From positions 1 through 64,000 of the forward strand of contig NZ_BSTJ01000016.1 in NCBI RefSeq assembly GCF_030269445.1: a DNA stretch of 64,000 nt, read 5' to 3'. Position 1 is the first letter of the stretch; the number at the start of each line of letters is the position of its first letter. Shown here one piece after another: positions 1 through 8,415 of the stretch. The stretch is from Actinoallomurus iriomotensis. Its GTDB lineage: Bacteria > Actinomycetota > Actinomycetes > Streptosporangiales > Streptosporangiaceae. The notes beneath the pieces were generated by a model. The model searched no databases and was not told the origin of the DNA. It worked only from the letters and a program-made list of their open reading frames with translations. Position numbers and translations under genes: made by a program.

Positions 1-1
1 C

Positions 2-112
2 GACCGGGGCGGCCTGACCCTCTACAAAGTCCTCCGCGAGCTACAGGCACTACTCGCCACCTGGACAGGCCACTGCCCCACCTGCCGACAGCCCCTCGCC
101 TTAACCACCTAA
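2..112 (+). CDS. C-terminal end of an unidentified protein (cut by window edge)
   Basis: An open frame enters from the left edge and ends with TAA at 110-112, giving 36 residues. The end carries a CPTC motif about 10 residues before the stop, which looks like half of a zinc-binding or redox cysteine pair. The start lies outside the window. The Leu-rich helix followed by a terminal CxxC resembles the tail of some actinobacterial transposase-like proteins, but this is a weak impression and no function is assigned. Confidence 0.45.
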   Translation, partial: DRGGLTLYKVLRELQALLATWTGHCPTCRQPLALTT

Positions 113-135
113 CAAAGCACTACTAGGCTGCGATC

Positions 136-1200
136 ATGATCGTCAATCGGCGTGCGGTCCTCGACAGCGTGATGGGGTTGTCGCTCGGGGACGCGTTCGG
201 TCAGCGGTGGTTCTTCCGGTCCGGCGCGGAGGCCCGGCGGGAGATCACCGCGCGGCGGCTTCCCGATCTCCGGGGGCCCGATCAGCGCCTGGGGCCAGGC
301 CAGGTGTGGCACTGGACCGACGACACCGCGATGGCTCTCAGCGTCGTACGTGTGCTCCTGCGGGACGGGGAGATCGTCGAGGAGCGGCTGGCCCGTGCGT
401 TCGCGGACACCTACGCCGCCGATTCGGGCCGCGGGTACGGCGCCGGGATGCACGAACTGCTGCCCGTGCTGGGAGCGGAGCCGAGTGCGTGGCGGACGGC
501 GGCGCGGGCGCTGTTCGACGGTCAGGGCAGTCTCGGCAACGGCGCGGCGATGAGGGTCGCTCCGCTGGGCGCCTGGTTCGGCCCGGACATCGAGGCCACC
601 GTCGAGCAGGCGACGCGGTCCGCGCACGTGACCCACGCTCATCCCGAGGGCATCGCGGGTGCCGTCGCGGTGGCCGTGGCGGCGGCCCTCGCCGTGGCCG
701 GCTGGACCGATCACGAGGCCTGGTGGCGGCAGAACATCCTGGGTGCGCCACTGGAAGCCCCGGCCGAGGCCGCGCCGCCGGAAACCTCGGCCGAGGACAC
801 GCGGGTGCTCGGGGAGGCGGACCTGCTCCGGGAGGTCGCGGCGTACACGCCCGCCGGGTCGACCCGGGACGGTGTCCTGCGGGCCGCGGACCTGCCGGGC
901 CACACGCCCGCCTGGAAGGCGGCGGACATCCTCGGCAACGGCCGGCGGATCCGCGCCGACGACACGGTGCCGTTCGCCCTGTGGTGCGCGGCCCATCATC
1001 TCGGCAGCCTCACCGACGCGCTCTGGACGGCCGCGGAGGGCCTCGGCGACGTGGACACCACCTGTGCGATCACGGGCGGTGTCGTGGCCGCGCGCAATGG
1101 GCGCGGCGCCATGGGGCGCGTCGGTCCCGAGGTCGCCCCTGGCGAATGGATCTACGCCGTCGAGATACTGCCGGACTGGGTCCACCGGGAACTCCGCTGA
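136..1200 (+). CDS. ADP-ribosylglycohydrolase family protein
   Basis: 354 aa. Family members remove ADP-ribose from proteins or small molecules using two metal ions bound by acidic residues. The N-terminus has the family opening GLSLGDAFG near residues 14-22 and the metal-binding WTDDTAMA near 60-67. The C-terminal pair DVDTT near 305-309 supplies the other metal ligands, and HPEG and GAMRVAPLGAWF are also typical. Length is normal and no signal peptide is seen, so it should be cytoplasmic. The gene stands alone and ends at a strong hairpin (1225-1252) shared with the convergent small gene. Substrate unknown. Confidence 0.88.
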   Translation: MIVNRRAVLDSVMGLSLGDAFGQRWFFRSGAEARREITARRLPDLRGPDQRLGPGQVWHWTDDTAMALSVVRVLLRDGEIVEERLARAFADTYAADSGRGYGAGMHELLPVLGAEPSAWRTAARALFDGQGSLGNGAAMRVAPLGAWFGPDIEATVEQATRSAHVTHAHPEGIAGAVAVAVAAALAVAGWTDHEAWWRQNILGAPLEAPAEAAPPETSAEDTRVLGEADLLREVAAYTPAGSTRDGVLRAADLPGHTPAWKAADILGNGRRIRADDTVPFALWCAAHHLGSLTDALWTAAEGLGDVDTTCAITGGVVAARNGRGAMGRVGPEVAPGEWIYAVEILPDWVHRELR

Positions 1201-1224
1201 CTCGCGTTCACCGGCGGGATGGCC

Positions 1225-1252
1225 GGGGTCTCGGGCCGGGCCACGAGACCCC
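1225..1252. terminator. bidirectional hairpin terminator
   Basis: A perfect 9-bp inverted repeat (GGGGTCTCG / CGAGACCCC) with a 10-nt loop lies between two convergent genes. There is no U-tract, as is usual in high-GC actinomycetes. Confidence 0.6.
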
Positions 1253-1290
1253 GCTGGTCACCGTCGAACGGCGATCACCTGTTCAGACGG

Positions 1291-1524
1291 TCAGCAGCAG
1301 CAACAGCAGCCGCAGCCCCACCAGTAGTAGGTGTACGTGTAGGTGTAGCCGCGGTGCCTCCAGCGCCGGTGCCGGTCGACGACCGAGTATCCGGTGACGG
1401 CATGCCGCGGTGTGATGGTCGCGGACTGGGCGCTCGCCGACGCCGCCGTACCGAGGGTCATCACCGTCGCTCCCGCGAGGGCCAGGCCAGAGATCGTTAC
1501 TCCCATCCGGGGTGCGATTCTCAT
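1291..1524 (-). CDS. small secreted protein with polycysteine tail
   Basis: 77 aa. A strong ribosome site (AAAGGAGG, 8 nt before the ATG) supports this start. Residues 1-32 form a signal peptide with an Ala-rich core and an A-S-A-Q cleavage-like site. The mature part is about 45 residues: a basic stretch, an alternating Tyr/Thr run (TYTYTYY), then WWGCGCCCCC at the very end, so six of the last seven residues are Cys. I do not recognise the family. A metal-binding, surface-attached or disulfide cross-linked peptide is possible but unproven. The 230-bp upstream region is relatively A+T-rich. Confidence 0.72.
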   Translation of the reverse strand: MRIAPRMGVTISGLALAGATVMTLGTAASASAQSATITPRHAVTGYSVVDRHRRWRHRGYTYTYTYYWWGCGCCCCC

Positions 1525-1699
1525 GGAAGTTACCTCCTTTGGTCGGGCTTACGCGTGACAACCGTTCGGTCACGCCAAGGTCGCATTAACGTACGTATTG
1601 CTGCGACTTATCCGACTATGACAGCGTTAATCCGCTGGTAACAACGGTTCCGGCGTCGACGAACATCAATCTTGACGATCGCCTCGCGTGTCTTTTACG

Positions 1700-1717
1700 G
1701 ACGTATACCGGTACGTC
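1700..1717. repeat. 18-bp inverted repeat in 1525-1756 intergenic region
   Basis: GACGTA and TACGTC are perfect 6-bp arms around TACCGG. The repeat sits after the dioxygenase stop and upstream of the polycysteine gene, so it may be an operator of the latter or a weak terminator of the former. Confidence 0.3.
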
Positions 1718-1756
1718 AAAGTGACATTTATTGATCTATAGCCACTTGACCCACGA

Positions 1757-2647
1757 TCACTCCTCCGCGCGCAGGAGGACGATGTCGAACTCCACCTCGC
1801 GGAACCGGTCCGGCAGGCCCAGCGCGGCGGCGCGTACGGGATCTTCCACCACGGCGAAGTCGCGTACGAGGTCCGGCTTGACCCCGAAGACCGCGTCGGA
1901 GTCCAGGTACGGGCTGTCGGCGGCGAACACATGCGTGGTCAGCGGCGCGTACCCCGCGGCCCGTACGAGGAAGTGGATGTGGGCGGGGCGGTACGGGTGA
2001 CGGCCGGTGGCCTCGAGCAGCGCGCCGACGGGGCCGTCGTCGGGGATCGGGTAGTGGCGGGGCATCACCGTACGGAACCAGAACCGGCCGTCGGCCTGTG
2101 TCGTGAACAGGCCGCGCAGGTTCGCCGGCGGCACCTCTCCGGGCCGTTGCACGTCGTAGTAGCCCTCCGCGTCGGCCTGCCAGACGTCGACCGTGGCTCC
2201 GCCGACCGGCTCGCCGTCGGGCCCGGTGACCCGTCCGGTGACCAGGCAGGGCTCGCCCCGGTGGTCGAGGCAGATGTCCGCGCCGAGGGATCGCGGCGGG
2301 GACTCCACGACGTGGAAGGGGCCGAGGACGGTCGACTCGGTCGCGACGCCCTTCGCCCGGTGGTTGATGGTCTCGACCAGCATCGAGACGCCCAGGACGT
2401 CGGAGAGCAGCACGAACTCCTGGCGCGCGGCGTCGCACTTGTGCCCGGTCGCGGTGAGGAATGCGATCGCGGCGCCCCACTCCTCCTCGGTCGGCTCGAC
2501 GTCCTTGACGAAGTCGTGCAGGTGCCGGACGAGCGAGTCCAGCACCTGCCGCAACCGGGGATCGCGGGTGCCCTCCATGCTGTTCACCACGACCTCGGCC
2601 GAACGCTCCTCGCTGAACAGCTCCCCGCGGTCCGCGTCCGAAGTCAT
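1757..2647 (-). CDS. intradiol ring-cleavage dioxygenase (hydroxyquinol 1,2-dioxygenase type)
   Basis: 296 aa from the ATG at 2647, chosen over the longer frame because GGGAGG lies 7 nt before it. The enzyme should cleave a catecholic ring between the two hydroxyls using non-haem Fe(III). An N-terminal helical dimerisation domain (1-105) precedes the beta-sandwich. Iron ligands are visible: Tyr163 or 164 in AEGYYDVQ, Tyr199 in MPRHYPIP, and His223/His225 in RPAHIHF. The long N-terminus and overall pattern fit hydroxyquinol dioxygenases better than catechol dioxygenases, but the substrate is inferred. No maleylacetate reductase lies nearby. Divergent from the methyltransferase 103 bp away. Confidence 0.87.
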   Translation of the reverse strand: MTSDADRGELFSEERSAEVVVNSMEGTRDPRLRQVLDSLVRHLHDFVKDVEPTEEEWGAAIAFLTATGHKCDAARQEFVLLSDVLGVSMLVETINHRAKGVATESTVLGPFHVVESPPRSLGADICLDHRGEPCLVTGRVTGPDGEPVGGATVDVWQADAEGYYDVQRPGEVPPANLRGLFTTQADGRFWFRTVMPRHYPIPDDGPVGALLEATGRHPYRPAHIHFLVRAAGYAPLTTHVFAADSPYLDSDAVFGVKPDLVRDFAVVEDPVRAAALGLPDRFREVEFDIVLLRAEE

Positions 2648-2750
2648 GTCAGGCCTCCCGTCGTCGCGATGAGCCGATCCTGGCACGGCCGCGCACGCCG
2701 GGCACCCGGGACGCGCGCCGGATGTCGGGGCATCGGCGTACGCTCCCCGC

Positions 2751-3551
2751 ATGACGGACTTCGACACCTACGAACGCGACCTGTGGGCCGGGCGCGCCGA
2801 TGTGTACGCACGCGGTTTCGCCCGGCTGACCGCGCACAGCGTCGGCCCGCTCCTCGACGCCGCGCGGGTCGGTGCGGGGTCCCGGGTGCTCGACCTGGGC
2901 ACCGGGCCGGGGATCGTGGCGGCCCAGGCCGTTCACCGCGGCGCGCGGGTGTCGGCGGTGGACGCCGATCCGCTGATGGCCGAGACCGCCGCGCGCGGCG
3001 TGCCCGAGGCCGACGTACGCGTGGCGGTCCTGCCCGCGCTGCCGCATGAGGACGAGACGTTCGACGCCGTGGTGGGCAACTTCGTCATCAACCACGTGGG
3101 CGATCCCGTGGCGGCGCTCGCCGAGCTGCGCCGGGTGCTGCGGCCGGGCGGCCGCGTCGCGCTGACGTGCTGGACGATGCCGGGCAGCGGAGTCCTGGCC
3201 CTCGTGCGCGACGCCATGGAGGAGGTCGGCGTCGCCTGGCCGGACGACGTGCCGCTGAGCCCGTTCATGACGTACGGCCGGCCGGACGCGTTCGCCGCCC
3301 TGGTCGGCGGCGCGTTCCGCGAGGCACGGGCGGAGGTCCTCGACTGGGACTTCACGTTCGAGCCGGACGAGTGGTGGCGGGACGGGGCGATGGCCCGGGT
3401 CGGCTCGAACGCCGTCGTCCTGCTCCGGCAGGACCCGCCGACCATCGCCCGGGTCAAGGAGGCCTATGACCGGCGGCTGACCGGTTACGCCATCGGCGAC
3501 GGCCGGGTGTCCGTCCCCGCGCACGCGCTCCTCGCGCACGGGACCCGCTGA
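2751..3551 (+). CDS. class I SAM-dependent methyltransferase
   Basis: 266 aa. A Rossmann-fold methyltransferase (UbiE/Methyltransf_11 type). Motif I is VLDLGTGPG at residues 47-55; the acidic end of beta2 is AVDADP near 69-74; and the post-motif region VVGNFVINH and LRPGGR fit the family. It probably methylates a small molecule, but nothing shows which one. The short 5' leader has no clear ribosome site. Divergent from the intradiol dioxygenase, so a shared promoter region (2648-2750) is likely. Confidence 0.85.
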   Translation: MTDFDTYERDLWAGRADVYARGFARLTAHSVGPLLDAARVGAGSRVLDLGTGPGIVAAQAVHRGARVSAVDADPLMAETAARGVPEADVRVAVLPALPHEDETFDAVVGNFVINHVGDPVAALAELRRVLRPGGRVALTCWTMPGSGVLALVRDAMEEVGVAWPDDVPLSPFMTYGRPDAFAALVGGAFREARAEVLDWDFTFEPDEWWRDGAMARVGSNAVVLLRQDPPTIARVKEAYDRRLTGYAIGDGRVSVPAHALLAHGTR

Positions 3552-3785
3552 CCAGCACCGAAAAGGCCTCAGAGTTCCCACCGGTCCCTGACAACGTGGT
3601 TTACCGACTGTTCGCGACGGGTTAACCGGCGGGGACTTCATCCACCCTCCGGGGGCGTTCACACTCTGGCGGGGCACCGGAGGCCCGCCACACCGGCCGT
3701 CCTCTTCCGGCCATGCGTCTGACCTGCGGCGTTCGGTGACCATGGGAGGATTACCGCGATTCGGTGGATATCAGGTTCCCGTTTC

Positions 3786-4523
3786 GTGACGGGCGCGCGA
3801 ATAACCCGGACCGCCATTGTGGAGACGGCTTCGCCGGTGCTCGAATTCGCCGTGATCTCCGGCAGTGCGGTGACGGCCACGAACTCCGGCGGCGGGTACG
3901 CCCTGAGCGCGAGCAGCACCCAGGGCACCTCGATCCTGTCCACCTCGGACGGCACCGGCAGTGGCTCGGCCATGCTGCTGCGTCAGAACGCCTCCGGCGA
4001 CGGTTCCAACGCGCTGTACGCCAAGACCTACACGCACACCGGCACCCACTACGGCGTCCAGGGCGTCACCACCTCCCAGGGCGCCGGGGTGGTCGGGCAG
4101 GGCTCGTCGGACACCGGGGTGCTGGGGCAGGGCACGGCCGGCGTGCTCGGCCAGGGCACCGCGTACGGCGTCGTGTCCCAGGGCGACGGCCTGGTGTCCG
4201 GCGGCAACCTCTACGACGACGGCGGCGTGAGCGGCGTCTGCTCCGTCGCCGCGGGCGCGACGTCCGCGTCGTGTCCGTTCCGTGTCGCGTTCGTGGACAC
4301 CACGGCCAGGCCCGTCGTGGTCGTGACGCCGCAGGGCGACCCGGGGGGCGTCTACTGGGCCGGCGACGCGAGCGCCACCGGCTTCACGCTGAACCTCGCC
4401 TCCCCGGCGCCGGACGCGGTCGACTTCGGCTACCACGTCGTCGGCCTGTACACGTCCGCCGCGGCCCGCGCGAAGCTGCCCTCCGCGGTCGCCGTCGCGC
4501 GACCCTCACGGGCCCGCCACTGA
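3786..4523 (+). CDS. glycine-rich repeat protein, unknown function
   Basis: 245 aa from a GTG start that is uncertain. A good GGAGGA (3745-3750) lies too far upstream, and in this frame only ATT codons lie near it, so the true start may be rare or the 5' end altered. Residues about 90-140 carry short repeats of the type GVxGQG (GVVGQG, GVLGQG twice, GVVSQG), like surface or phage-fibre-like actinobacterial proteins. The C-terminal 90 residues form an all-beta region with a Cys pair. No signal peptide is visible from this start. I cannot assign a function. Confidence 0.6.
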   Translation: MTGARITRTAIVETASPVLEFAVISGSAVTATNSGGGYALSASSTQGTSILSTSDGTGSGSAMLLRQNASGDGSNALYAKTYTHTGTHYGVQGVTTSQGAGVVGQGSSDTGVLGQGTAGVLGQGTAYGVVSQGDGLVSGGNLYDDGGVSGVCSVAAGATSASCPFRVAFVDTTARPVVVVTPQGDPGGVYWAGDASATGFTLNLASPAPDAVDFGYHVVGLYTSAAARAKLPSAVAVARPSRARH

Positions 4524-4627
4524 CCGGGGGCCTTACAACCGGGTCACTCCGATACCCGCGAGTCGATTGACGGCGGACCGCCCGGAACGAGAGACTCCCC
4601 GGAAGCTCGGGAGATGGACGGTCGCCT

Positions 4628-5848
4628 TTGGTCGGGAGGATCACGGTCCGTGGGCCGGTGGCCGCGGCGTGCTGCGTCGCCCTGCTCGTCGTCGGGCCCG
4701 CGTCCGTACGGGCGCCCATCCTGACCCGTGAGCGCGGCGGCCCGGTCTGGGTGGGCACGTGGGAGAGTCCGGTCGCCACCGCGACCGCCAACGGCTGCGT
4801 CGACTGCACGATCCGCGACGTGGTGCACACGAGCGTCGGCGGCCGCGCGCTGCGCGTTCGGCTCTCCAACGTCTTCGGCACCGCTCCCCTGCGCGTCGGG
4901 CACACCACGGTGGCGCTTCCGGCGGGCGGCGGCACGCGGGTGGCGCCGGGCACCCTGCGCCAGGTCAGGTTCCACGGCCGCGCCTCCGTCAGCGTCGCCC
5001 CCGGCCGTGAGGCCGTCAGCGACCCGGTCCACCTGCGGGTGCCCGCCGCACACGACCTGTTCGTCACGACCTACACGCCCGGATACGCCACCCCTCTGAG
5101 CCTGCACCCGATCGGGCTGCGCCGCTCCCTGGTGGTCAGCGGCACCGACGCGGCGGACGCCGTGGACTCGGGCCTCTTCCCGACCGTCACGCACTCGGGG
5201 CACATCGTCTCGGGCGTGGACGTCACCGGCGGTGGCGCGCGGGGGGCGGTCATCGCCCTCGGCGACTCCATCACCGACGGCTACCGCTCGACCGACGGCG
5301 CCGACCACCGCTGGACCGACGTCCTCGCCACCCGGCTGGCCCGGGGTCCGCGCCCGCTCGCCGTGCTGAACGCCGGGATCGGCGGCAACCGGATCCTGAT
5401 CGGCGGAGGCTCACGTGGGGAGCCCGCGCTCCAGCGGCTCGACCGGGACGTCCTCAGCCGCCCCGGCGTGCGCACGGTGATCGTGCTGGAGGGCATCAAC
5501 GACATTCACCTGGCGCCGCGCCAGCGCGACCCCGCCAGGATCACCGCGGGTCTCGCCGCCATCGCCGCGCGCGCCCACGCCCGCGGCCTGCGCGTCGTCG
5601 GCGGCACGCTCACACCCTTCGCCGGCTGCGTGTACTACTCCCCGAGCGAGGAACTCGTGCGGCGGGCGGTCAACACCTGGATCCGCAGGAGCGGAACGTT
5701 CGACGCGGTGATCGACTTCGACGCGCTCGTACGCGACCCGGCCGACCCCCGGCGGCTGTTCCCGCCGTACGACTCCGGCGACCACCTGCACCCGAACGAC
5801 GCCGGCTACGCGGCGATGGGCAACGGCGTGGACCTGGGCGCGCTGTGA
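4628..5848 (+). CDS. secreted GDSL-type SGNH esterase/lipase
   Basis: Up to 406 aa. It has a signal peptide, a beta-sandwich N-terminal part (about 40-200) and an SGNH hydrolase domain. Block I is ALGDSITDG with nucleophile Ser214; block II is the Gly in NAGIGGNR; block III is the Asn in EGINDI; and block V is the Asp/His pair in DHLHPND near the end. These make it a catalytically complete extracellular esterase of the rhamnogalacturonan-acetylesterase/lipase type; the substrate is unknown. The start is uncertain: TTG at 4628 precedes the GGGAGGA at 4634-4640, while GTG 4658 is 17 nt after it. Confidence 0.85.
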   Translation: MVGRITVRGPVAAACCVALLVVGPASVRAPILTRERGGPVWVGTWESPVATATANGCVDCTIRDVVHTSVGGRALRVRLSNVFGTAPLRVGHTTVALPAGGGTRVAPGTLRQVRFHGRASVSVAPGREAVSDPVHLRVPAAHDLFVTTYTPGYATPLSLHPIGLRRSLVVSGTDAADAVDSGLFPTVTHSGHIVSGVDVTGGGARGAVIALGDSITDGYRSTDGADHRWTDVLATRLARGPRPLAVLNAGIGGNRILIGGGSRGEPALQRLDRDVLSRPGVRTVIVLEGINDIHLAPRQRDPARITAGLAAIAARAHARGLRVVGGTLTPFAGCVYYSPSEELVRRAVNTWIRRSGTFDAVIDFDALVRDPADPRRLFPPYDSGDHLHPNDAGYAAMGNGVDLGAL

Positions 5849-6008
5849 GCGGACGTACCAGTACTCACTTAAACGATTTTCGAAGTTCTTACCCGGCCAT
5901 CTCGGTGCGGCACGGTGGTCCGGATACATGGCAAAGCGGTACCGTTGGTGTGCCTTCATTGGTGCGATGTCAACCGTACGATGTAAGCCGTCCATACAAG
6001 GCGGAGCG

Positions 6009-6347
6009 ATGACCGAGAACACAGAGCCCAATCGGTACGTCAATTACGGCAAGTTGTTGACAGCCGCCGAGGGTGCCGCGAATACAGCCCACAGCCTGCG
6101 GAGACACACTGACGATCTGACCGACGGCTGCATATCGGCGGCCGCCGGTCACGAGGCGTTCGACTGGCACAAGACGCTCTTGGCGCTGCACGCGGCCTGC
6201 CACCAGGATGTTCACGACCACGCCACCGATATCCACGGCTACTACGACCGGCTGACCGAGACGCACCACAACAGCAAGCACGGCGAACATGGCGCCGAGG
6301 GCTACGTCAACCGGCTACGCGGGTCGATGCCCCTCCAGGAGCTCTGA
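6009..6347 (+). CDS. small helical ESX/EspC-like secretion-associated protein
   Basis: 112 aa from ATG 6009, with a GGAG 4 nt upstream; a longer frame to 5928 lacks support. The protein is almost entirely helical, His-rich in its second half (HNSKHGEHG) and has no signal peptide. Its size and helical pattern suit a type VII (ESX) secretion partner or EspC/DUF2580-like protein. It sits 2 nt before the WXG100-transglycosylase gene and should be co-translated with it, perhaps as partner, chaperone or immunity factor. Family placement is inference. Confidence 0.65.
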   Translation: MTENTEPNRYVNYGKLLTAAEGAANTAHSLRRHTDDLTDGCISAAAGHEAFDWHKTLLALHAACHQDVHDHATDIHGYYDRLTETHHNSKHGEHGAEGYVNRLRGSMPLQEL

Positions 6348-6349
6348 AC

Positions 6350-7303
6350 ATGTCCGTCACTTATGGCGATGTCATGAAGGCTGATCCGTCGATGCTCAAT
6401 AAGAGCGCCGGGGTGTGGAAGGACTGGGCGGACGCTGTTCTGGTCCACGCCGGATATCTGAAGGAACAGGTCGGTCAACACATCGAGAAGCAACACTGGG
6501 ACGGCCCGCCGGCCGTGCTCGCACGCGGGAAGGTCGACGGCACGCACGCCGGCCTGCTCAACTCAGCCGAAAGGCTGCGCAGCGTCGAGGGGGCACTGAT
6601 CTCGGCGGGTAAGGCATTCGACGAGGCCAAGAACACACTCGTCGGCCTGACCTCCGAGGCACAAAGCCATGGTCTCCAGGTCGACGCCGAGACCGGACAC
6701 CTGTCCTACACCGCGCCGGCGGTCGGCACGGTCGTGATGGACACGTACGGGAAAAAGGCGCTGACCCAGGCCGACGTCACGAACCTCGTCAACGCCGCCC
6801 AGGGATACATCAACGACCTTCAGCCGAGGATCGACGCTGCGGTGGAGAAGGCGGGCCGTGCGGATACCGACCTGTCGCAGACGCTGGCCGGACTGGCACC
6901 CCCGAGGCGCAGCGACTCCGATCAGCCCACCGGTGATCCCGGCCCGTACGGAGTGGGCGGCTCTGGTGGACTCGGTCCGTCGGCGAGTGGCGACACCAGC
7001 ACGCACAGCGCCTCTGCGGGGGAGGCGCAGGCGTACGCCAAGTCGCTCATGGCCCAGTACGGCTGGAGTGAAAGCGACTGGGAATCGCTGGTCAAGCTCT
7101 GGAACCAGGAAAGCGGCTGGAACGCCAATGCCGTCAACCCGTCGAGCGGAGCGGCCGGCATCCCGCAGGCACTCGGCCACGGCCACGTGTTCGATCTCGG
7201 TGACTACAAGGCACAGATTCAGTGGGGGCTCAACTACATCCGCGACCGATACGGAAGCCCCAACGCCGCATGGGCACATGAGGTTTCGCACAACTGGTAC
7301 TGA
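6350..7303 (+). CDS. WXG100-like protein with C-terminal lytic transglycosylase domain
   Basis: 317 aa. Residues 1-110 form a helical hairpin with the WXG-type turn (HWDG at 49-52), the signature of type VII secretion substrates. A second helical part (110-195) and a Gly/Ser linker (200-225) follow. Residues 227-317 form a lysozyme-like domain of the aggregation-promoting-factor type. The catalytic Glu is probably Glu254 in WNQESGWN, followed by NPSSGAAGIPQAL and WGLNYI. No classical signal peptide is present, so export by an ESX system encoded elsewhere is inferred. It may act as a cell-wall remodelling enzyme or a murein-cleaving toxin. Coupled to the upstream 112-aa gene. Confidence 0.8.
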   Translation: MSVTYGDVMKADPSMLNKSAGVWKDWADAVLVHAGYLKEQVGQHIEKQHWDGPPAVLARGKVDGTHAGLLNSAERLRSVEGALISAGKAFDEAKNTLVGLTSEAQSHGLQVDAETGHLSYTAPAVGTVVMDTYGKKALTQADVTNLVNAAQGYINDLQPRIDAAVEKAGRADTDLSQTLAGLAPPRRSDSDQPTGDPGPYGVGGSGGLGPSASGDTSTHSASAGEAQAYAKSLMAQYGWSESDWESLVKLWNQESGWNANAVNPSSGAAGIPQALGHGHVFDLGDYKAQIQWGLNYIRDRYGSPNAAWAHEVSHNWY

Positions 7304-7318
7304 TCGCTCCATGACCGG

Positions 7319-8326
7319 TCAGAGGTACCGCGCGGCCCCGGCGTACTCGTCCGCGTACCGGTGCTCGTCCACCTTCACGATCTCCAGCGGGCTCTCCTCG
7401 GTCGCGCTGTTGGCGGGCGCGTCGATCTCGTAGCCGTCACCGATGTACATGCCGACGTGGTGGATCGATCCCGCGCCGTGGTCGTGGGCGTAGAAGATCA
7501 GATCGCCGGGCCGCAGGTCGGACCGGTCCACCGGCCGCCCGCCGGCCTTCTGGGCGTCGGAGTCGCGCGGGATCGTGATGCCGTTCAGGTCGTAGACGGT
7601 GTGGGTGAACCCGGAGCAGTCGAAGCCGAACGACGAGGTGCCCGCCCACAGGTAGTGCAGCCCGGCGAACATCTTCGCGGTGCGGACCAGGTCGGCGCCG
7701 GTGGGTCGGGGCGCGCCCGTCGAGGTGTCCCCCACCCGCACGTCGCGGGCGGGCAGCCAGCGGCCGCCGCGGTCGGGCGTGGCGACGAGCACCGCGGAGC
7801 CGGAGCGCGCCAGCACCGGCAGGCGGGTGTCGGACGACAGCTCCATCTCGCGGTGCCGGCCGGCCGGGTCGGTGGACAGCCACGCGCTCGCGGAGGTCAC
7901 CGTGGCGACCGGCCGCGACCGCCGGAGGGCGGCGAAGCCCGCGCTCCCGGTCAGCTGACGCGCGGGCACCCAGCCCGGGTAGCCGAGCGGGTCGCGCGGC
8001 GTCGGCTGGCCGGTGACGGCGACGTGCACCCAGTCGCCCCGCCGTTCGAGGATCCGCACGGGCGTGCCGTAGAGCGCCTGGGTCTCCAGCCGGCCGACGA
8101 GGGCGGAGCGCTGCGCCAGCGTCATGTCCGCGGTCCACTTCCGGATGTCGGCCGGGTTCGCCACCGCGGGCGCGTCGACGGGCCGGTCGAGGCCGGGGCT
8201 CACCCACGCGGTGGCCACCGCGACGTCGACGTACGCCGTGGCCGGCTCGGCCGCGGAAGACGGCGTCGCGGTCAGGACCCCGGACAGTGCGAGCAGCGCG
8301 ACGAGCAACCGGGAGGGAGTTCTCAC
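7319..8326 (-). CDS. secreted NlpC/P60 peptidoglycan endopeptidase
   Basis: 335 aa from GTG 8326, chosen because a signal peptide (RTPSRLLVALLALSG...SSAAEP) starts there. SH3-like segments (about 70-200) contain DWVHVAV and GWVPARQL. The C-terminal C40 peptidase domain has the nucleophile Cys237 in FGFDCSGF and His289/290 in IHHVGMYIG. It should cleave stem peptides in the cell wall outside the membrane. Convergent with the transglycosylase gene 15 bp away, so two murein hydrolases adjoin. Divergent from the MarR regulator across the palindrome at 8385-8398. Confidence 0.86.
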   Translation of the reverse strand: MRTPSRLLVALLALSGVLTATPSSAAEPATAYVDVAVATAWVSPGLDRPVDAPAVANPADIRKWTADMTLAQRSALVGRLETQALYGTPVRILERRGDWVHVAVTGQPTPRDPLGYPGWVPARQLTGSAGFAALRRSRPVATVTSASAWLSTDPAGRHREMELSSDTRLPVLARSGSAVLVATPDRGGRWLPARDVRVGDTSTGAPRPTGADLVRTAKMFAGLHYLWAGTSSFGFDCSGFTHTVYDLNGITIPRDSDAQKAGGRPVDRSDLRPGDLIFYAHDHGAGSIHHVGMYIGDGYEIDAPANSATEESPLEIVKVDEHRYADEYAGAARYL

Positions 8327-8384
8327 ATCGACATTCGACCGGGCGTACGGGGCCGATGTCCAGACCCGGAAGATAAGCATTAGA

Positions 8385-8398
8385 AACTTATTTAAGTT
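8385..8398. promoter_or_regulatory. probable MarR operator
   Basis: AACTTA and TAAGTT form a perfect 6-bp inverted repeat around TT, inside a rare A+T-rich island 17 bp before the marR start and 59 bp before the NlpC/P60 gene. Position and symmetry suit autoregulation by the MarR protein and possibly control of both directions. Confidence 0.6.
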
Positions 8399-8415
8399 AC
8401 TGATATAACTGGGCC

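Noticed and set aside
1295-1320. CAG-type microsatellite
   Set aside because: The triplet tract is the Cys codons of the secreted peptide on the minus strand and is too short and irregular for an independent repeat.
3764-4570. 268-codon frame overlapping the Gly-rich repeat protein
   Set aside because: Arg/His/Gly-rich composition and no start signal; the frame at 3786-4523 has natural protein composition and repeats.
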